Assembly: GCA_029582165.1 (NCBI GenBank)
Contig: CM055879.1
Coordinates: forward strand, 37,667,330 to 37,731,329
Direction of reading: 5' to 3'
DNA from: Portulaca oleracea
Lineage: Eukaryota > Streptophyta > Magnoliopsida > Caryophyllales > Portulacaceae
DNA length: 64,000 nucleotides
The first letter of the stretch is position 1. Every line of letters begins with the position of its first letter. The notes below the pieces were generated by a model. The model worked only from the letters and a program-made list of their open reading frames with translations. It made no database searches and was not told the origin of the DNA. This document shows, one piece after another, positions 59,431 through 64,000 of this stretch. The position numbers and the translations under genes are program-made.

Positions 59431-59504
59431 CGCCTTAGACGTTTTATGTTTTAGTGTCACGAGCCTTGACTGAAGTATGTTTCTACCTTAGATTTTCCTG
59501 ACAA

Positions 59505-59650
59505 ATACATTTTTTATCATCAAATTAATCTTGGTTGATTGTGGAATATTTGTGGTGGAAAACTTTTTACATACAAATATTGGTTATTTACAATTCTTTA
59601 ATTGGTGAGCATGGATCATTGACATTGACTGTAATGAATACAACCGAAAG
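59505..59650. repeat. Duplicated segment, copy A
   Basis: Shares TCAAATTAATCTTG, TTGTGGTGG, then TTATTTACAATTCTT and AATTGGTGAGCA with 63455-63885 (copy B), in the same order and orientation. Copy A lacks the MITE found in copy B. Confidence 0.65.
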
Positions 59651-59984
59651 GTATTTAACACATGTTAGCTATATATAAATCGAACATATAGGACCATAGT
59701 ACTATGAATATGGCATTGGCACTACAATAGTACTTTGAGTTTGAATTTCAATTTCATGGACAATGTAACAATATTATGAATGAAAGATTCAATTGATTTG
59801 AGTCTGATCTGGGTTTACTCGTCTATTTATATTGTAAGAATTGAGTAGATATGTATATTAGAGTTAATAAATATATAATGATTCTCTCTCATCCTCTACC
59901 AATATATAATGATCCTCTTTGACACCTCCTCAATCTGCAGCAGTGGATATACATACAGATTAAATTTTCAAAATAAGAACTGAT
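59651..59984. other. Spacer with possible copia LTR piece
   Basis: No gene. 59850-59935 contains AAGAATTGAGTAGA and CATCCTCTACCAATATATAA, which have weak counterparts at 61400-61485. As read on the minus strand, a GAGGAGG purine tract precedes TGTCAAAGAGG, as at a 3' LTR start. Confidence 0.35.
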
Positions 59985-61378
59985 TGACAAGTAGATATTT
60001 TGTAAAGATTTCTGCAAACTGAAATTGAGTAGGAAAATAGCGGACAACAAGGTTACCGTGAGACACCTGTTCCTGAATAAAATGATTTAGTATGCTTATT
60101 ACGATCTTGATGAACTAGGTTGGTCGTAAAGTCATAGTGGAGATGATGTCACATAAGACTTGTGCAGGGCGAGTGAGGAGAATACTAAGTTCTGCCAGAA
60201 GATATTGTAACCGAAGTGTCTATATATATATATATATGATAGTGTAATATATCAACAACACGACACTCAACTTTAGTTGGGGATTTAGAGACAATTGGTT
60301 GCTTCTTAATTAGAGCGTCAGGAGACGAGATTTGGACCCAAAAAAATAATATATCCTGTGATGAAGCAAGAGCTACTTGGACAACTTAACCGACCCAATC
60401 TGCATCAGAGTATGTATGCCATGACAAGCTTAAAGTCATTAATTGGTCCACTTTAGTAAGAGACCATGAGATTAGTTGTTCCCTACAAATAACAGAAAAT
60501 GTGTTGCACAACAAGATTGAAGGTGATCGAGAGGAACATGGGGCATGCATAAAGTGAAAAATTAGGTTAACAACATAGAAAATATCTGACTTAGTCATGA
60601 TTAAATTTTGTAAAACATCGACCATGCTTCTATAGGAGGAGGGATATACCTAGGGTTGTTCATCGATCCAAGATTGGACCGAATTAGGTTGGACTGGATT
60701 AGACTGGACTGGACTGAAGACCGAATAAGGGGACTGGCCTGGACCAAGGATTAGAGCGATTTTTTTTCGGCCCTGGACTGGATCGACTGAATATACCGAA
60801 TTACGGGGAAGATCTGCAATTAAATTTTGCTTGAACCATTGAAGCGGTTGATTGTGCGTGGTGGCCTGTTGGAAAGTGGCCGACTAGGCATGGACCGCGT
60901 GGTGGCCGGTTGCGGTGGAGAAAACAACGAATTTGGGGAGTGGAGCGTCGATGAAGCGGTTGAGTGCGGAAGGACGACAATGACTCTGACGACCGAGGGG
61001 TCGTGGAGCATCGAAGGTTTGAGATTGAAAACTCAGAAACATTAGTGAATAGTGATGAGGAGTTGAAAATATTAGAAAAATAGTTGGGCCCTAGTTCGGT
61101 CCTCGGTCCAGACCTTGGGCCAGTCCCTGAACCGAAGACCGAAACTCAATATTCCTTGGACCGAGGACTGGACCGCACTATCTTCGGTCCTTTCGGTCCA
61201 ATCCTCATTCAAGTCCGATCCAGTCTCTTATTCGGTCCGGATTAGATTATAACAGCCCAAGATATGCCAACGGCTCACCACCTTGATGGGAGAACGTGGT
61301 CTTCGGTGGAAGAGGGGTGTGTACAAGCTTAATTTTATGAAGATCAAATCGAGAGAGAAGTTCCTTCACATATTTGTG
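59985..61378 (-). pseudogene. Ty1/copia pol remnant (RT end and RNase H), split by a hAT MITE
   Basis: From the right: HKYVKELLSRFDLHKIKLVH at 61378-61318, GGEPLAY at the MITE junction (61269), resuming at 60642 as PSSYRSMVDVLQNLIMTKSD, then YSDADWVG (60407-60384), then a decayed KKQPIVSKSPTKVEC (about 60320) and FPTQFQFAEIFTK (about 60030). These are the C-terminal RT, RNase H and tail motifs of copia pol. Several stops are present, and the N-terminal gag, protease and integrase parts are missing. Confidence 0.75.
60651..61260. mobile_element. hAT-type MITE inside copia pol
   Basis: 610 bp. 8-bp flanks GATATACC (60643-60650) and GATATGCC (61261-61268) differ by one base. Ends TAGGGTTGTT and, inverted, TTGGGCTGTT. 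The interior is rich in GGACCGA/TCGGTCC words. The copia frame becomes continuous when the element and one flank copy are left out. No transposase. Confidence 0.72.
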
Positions 61379-62019
61379 CTAAGAGAGAAAAAGACAGATT
61401 AAGAATTGAGTAGAAACATTAGTTACCAAGTAACAATCATTCTCTGTGATCCTCAACTAATATACAATCATCCTCTATTAGAGAATTAAAAAGGGAGATT
61501 CTATTATAGTTGAAAAGTTTTTAAACTATCATTAGTAAAAAGTGTATTCTATATTGTACCTCTAAAACATCAAAACTATGTGTATTGATCAAAGTGATTG
61601 TTGTTTCAAGTAATTCTATTCATTGAAATACATTTTAGGATAATTATTTTTTTCCCAACTATTATAGTTAAAAAGTAAAACTATTGGTCATTCTACCTAA
61701 AAACAGAAATGAATATATAAGTATATATCGATTAAGATAACATATTATAACAATTAATCATATTTATTAAGATATAAATCCTTTTAAAGGATGGATTTTA
61801 CTCTATACAAATTAATGATACGGTGGAAAAAACTATGATTGAATTTTTCATTTGAAAAGACATAGAAATAAAATGTTTTATCGGATATCATTATAATTAT
61901 GACTGTGAAATAAAAGGTTACCAATCTTAGGCCCTGGCTCAACTCCACCTTTCCTTTGGAATAGTTGGATTTGTACATAATATCCACATGGAATATCCGT
62001 GTTTGATTAAAATTGTTGT
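61379..62019. other. AT-rich DNA with MITE-like inverted words
   Basis: No gene. 61500-61690 has CTATTATAGTTGAAAAG and, further on, AACTATTATAGTTAAAAAG, resembling 5025-5365, perhaps an old MITE family. Confidence 0.35.
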
Positions 62020-62027
62020 ATGTTATT

Positions 62028-63330
62028 AGACCTGGCAAAGCTGATCCGAGATCCGAAATCCGATCCGAAAAATCTGAATCCGAATCCGATCCGACACCGA
62101 AATGGATGATCCGGTCTTGATCCGAACCCGGAGATAATCCGACCTCGAATCCGATCCGAATCTCAACCCGAATTTTACCGAATAAGAAAGAGATCCGAAA
62201 TAATCCGATCCGATCCGAACCCAACCCGAGCATTGCCAAATCCGAGTTAACCCGAATCCGAAATTGCCCGAACTGATTTTTACCCGACCTGAGCCACATC
62301 CGAAATAATTTGATCCGATCTGAACCCGACTCGAGCATTGCCAAATCCGAGTTAACCAGAATCCGAATTTGCGACCGAATTTTATCGGACCGAGCCAAGC
62401 CAAATCCGATTTAACGAATCGAAAATTGCACGAATGAATTTTATCTTATTCAAGTGCATCCGACCGAGTCAAATTTGATTTAACCCGAATTTGAAAATTG
62501 TTCGAATGGAGTTTCACCCTGCTCGACGCACATTCGACCCGAAATAGAACCAAACTAAGCCGACTCGATTATAATTCGACCAATCACAATAAAAAATGTC
62601 TGGTACCATTATAATTTATAAATTATATAATTCAACTTTACTTTTAAGTTGGATTTTTGTAAATTTTGAGATGATTACCTTTAATTTATAAATTATATAT
62701 TTTGATTTTTAAAATTATGAATTTAGAGCTTAGTAGACGTTTATTCGAAACCATCCGCCAATCCACAACCACTATATATCTAAACTACAAATTTTTCAAA
62801 CAAGGTCTGTGTAATTGGCATAAAATTATAGACTAATTTCATTACTTGTGTATATGACATGTTTAGATTGTTTACCCAATATTATAAACTTAGATCCGAA
62901 TTTGGTCCGATCCAAAACAACCCGAAGATCTCGATCGATCAAACCTAGTCTAATCCGATCCAAACTCGACAAAAACCCATCCGAGTGAATTCGAACCCGA
63001 ACCCCACCCGATCCAACTATAACCCGAAGGATCCTGATCCAATCAAAACCGGTCATATTCCGATCCGAACCCGACACAACCCATCCGAGTCAATCCGAAC
63101 CCGACAAAAACCCGTCCGAGTCAATCCGAACCCGAATCCCACCCGAACATTACGATCCGATTAAACCCGGTCGAATCGATCGAACCCGACAAAACACATC
63201 CGAGTCAATCCGATCCCGAACCCCATCCGATCCGAATCTGAATCCGAACCAGAGTACGGCTGATCCGAAAAATCCGAATCCGAGTTAATCCGATCCGAAT
63301 CCGATCCGATCCATCCGATTGCCAGGTCTA
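62028..63330. mobile_element. Non-autonomous hAT element
   Basis: 1303 bp with perfect 12-bp inverted ends TAGACCTGGCAA/TTGCCAGGTCTA and perfect 8-bp duplication TATGTTAT (62020-62027, 63331-63338), diagnostic of hAT. Both arms are filled with ATCCGAACCCGA-like words; the middle (about 62590-62880) is AT-rich and unique. The frames found across the arms are only repeat translation. No transposase. Confidence 0.88.
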
Positions 63331-63439
63331 TATGTTATAAATGGGTTGAAACTAGAAACTAATTAATCAAAGTAAATTACCAAATCTTTTTCCAATGATT
63401 AATCTTTTATTTATTAATCAGATTTGTCGTTTTGCATGC

Positions 63440-63885
63440 ATGACTACACAATTTTTGTGATCAAATTAATCTTGATTGATAGTGGAACATTTGTGGTGGG
63501 AAATCGAATTTGAATCCTAGACATGTATTGTAGACCACTTAAATAATACACATATTAGTTATTATTTACTACCTCCATTTCTGAATGAATGTCAAATTTC
63601 CTAACTACTTTATCCTTTTTATTTGTCAAATTACCTAATTTTTACATTTCCAACAACCATAATACCAATTCTATCTTTAATAAATATTGTACATTATTAC
63701 TTCATTTCAAGAATATTATAAGAATATTTTTGACAATTTGAAAACTTTTCACACCATTTCCTATATTTATTGATTTTAATAAATTAGTTTTTGTGACATA
63801 TAAGTAAGGACGGAGGTAGTACAATTCTTGAATTGGTGAGCACGAATTGTAGTACATTGACAATAACAGTGACGAATGCAACTAG
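63440..63885. repeat. Duplicated segment, copy B
   Basis: Diverged copy of 59505-59650, carrying a Stowaway MITE at 63569-63819 and interrupted at 63883 by a hAT element. Confidence 0.6.
63569..63819. mobile_element. Stowaway MITE
   Basis: 251 bp with ends CTACCTCCATTTC and, inverted, CTACCTCCGTCC; TA at 63567-63568 and 63820-63821. Copy A of the surrounding duplication shows the uninterrupted site. Confidence 0.8.
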
Positions 63886-64000
63886 ACCTGGCAATTCTCG
63901 ACCCAACCCGGAAACCCGATCCAAAACGACCCGCAAAAAATGGGTTTTGAACACGAAATTCCGACCCGGGACCCGAAAATGACCCAACCCAAAGAACCCG
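63883..64000 (+). mobile_element. Start of another hAT element, cut by window end
   Basis: Begins TAGACCTGGCAATTC, the same terminus as the element at 62028, followed by CCCGACCC/AACCCG-rich DNA. The other end is beyond the window. Confidence 0.7.

Larger units (their letters stand above)
28059..59456 (-). mobile_element. CACTA (En/Spm) DNA transposon, 31.4 kb including two nested retrotransposons
   Basis: Left end CACTACAACAGAACAGG; right end, inverted, CACTAAAACATAAAACG. Target duplication TCA at 28056-28058 and 59457-59459. Both ends carry dense arrays of TATCGGTCGC and its complement. Two genes on the minus strand, a TNP2-type transposase and a Transposase_24-type protein, fit the family. 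Without gypsy-2 and gypsy-3 the element would be about 8.8 kb, a usual size. Stops in the transposase and two insertions in the second gene mean this copy is not autonomous. Confidence 0.92.

Noticed and set aside
61784..62403. Minus-strand frames of 125-204 codons
   Set aside because: Translation of the repeated CCGAACCCGA-type arm of the hAT element.

Overview
This is a nuclear genomic window from a flowering plant, most likely a eudicot. The evidence is the Kunitz-type inhibitor genes with plant signal peptides, a plant-type CACTA transposase set, Tat/Ogre-lineage Ty3/gypsy elements with two RNase H domains, plant mobile domain (PMD) genes and Stowaway/hAT MITEs. It is a transposon-dense interval around a small Kunitz inhibitor cluster. 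The species cannot be fixed from the sequence alone.

Layout. 1-1130 looks like LTR-retrotransposon debris, followed by a broken PB1-like ORF of a Mutator-like element (minus strand, 1136-1468) and AT-rich DNA with a Stowaway-like MITE (2247-2521). KTI-1 (3396-4067, minus) is an apparently intact single-exon Kunitz inhibitor. KTI-2 (minus) has been cut in two: its 3' part is at 5617-6238, and its start codon, signal peptide and TATA box are at 26558-26709. The 20.3 kb between them is a non-autonomous copia element (6239-26557, minus) whose 5' LTR was itself hit by an 18.1 kb Tat/Ogre-type gypsy element (gypsy-1, 8263-26391, plus, target duplication ATATT). Gypsy-1 has gag, protease, RT, two RNase H domains and integrase, all broken by stops and frameshifts. 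It also carries two spliced antisense PMD-type genes between pol and its 3' LTR.

26710-28058 holds the KTI-2 upstream region, a MITE and copia/TRIM-like debris. From 28059 to 59456 lies one 31.4 kb CACTA (En/Spm) element on the minus strand, with exact CACTA ends, a TCA target duplication, terminal arrays of TATCGGTCGC palindromes, a TNP2-type transposase gene (54171-57815) and a second Transposase_24-type gene (28756-53927). The second gene was hit twice by retrotransposons: gypsy-2 (30879-40328, plus, TSD GCCAC, gag remnant only) and gypsy-3 (40744-53906, minus, TSD ATACT, gag remnant plus an antisense PMD gene with its own TATA box).

59457-64000 holds a copia pol remnant split by a hAT MITE (60651-61260), a second hAT element with perfect 8-bp TSD (62028-63330), a Stowaway MITE (63569-63819), the start of another hAT copy (63883 onward), and a diverged duplication of flanking DNA (59505-59650 versus 63440-63885).

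How it fits together: KTI-1 is the only gene in the window that looks functional. The four LTR elements and the CACTA element give a clear order of insertion (copia before gypsy-1; CACTA before gypsy-2 and gypsy-3), supported by target duplications and by reading frames that become continuous again across the insertion points. The most unusual features are the repeated capture of PMD genes in antisense orientation by Tat-type elements, and the fact that three separate element families (gypsy-1/2, gypsy-3, CACTA) each carry their own short palindrome scattered many times through non-coding DNA.
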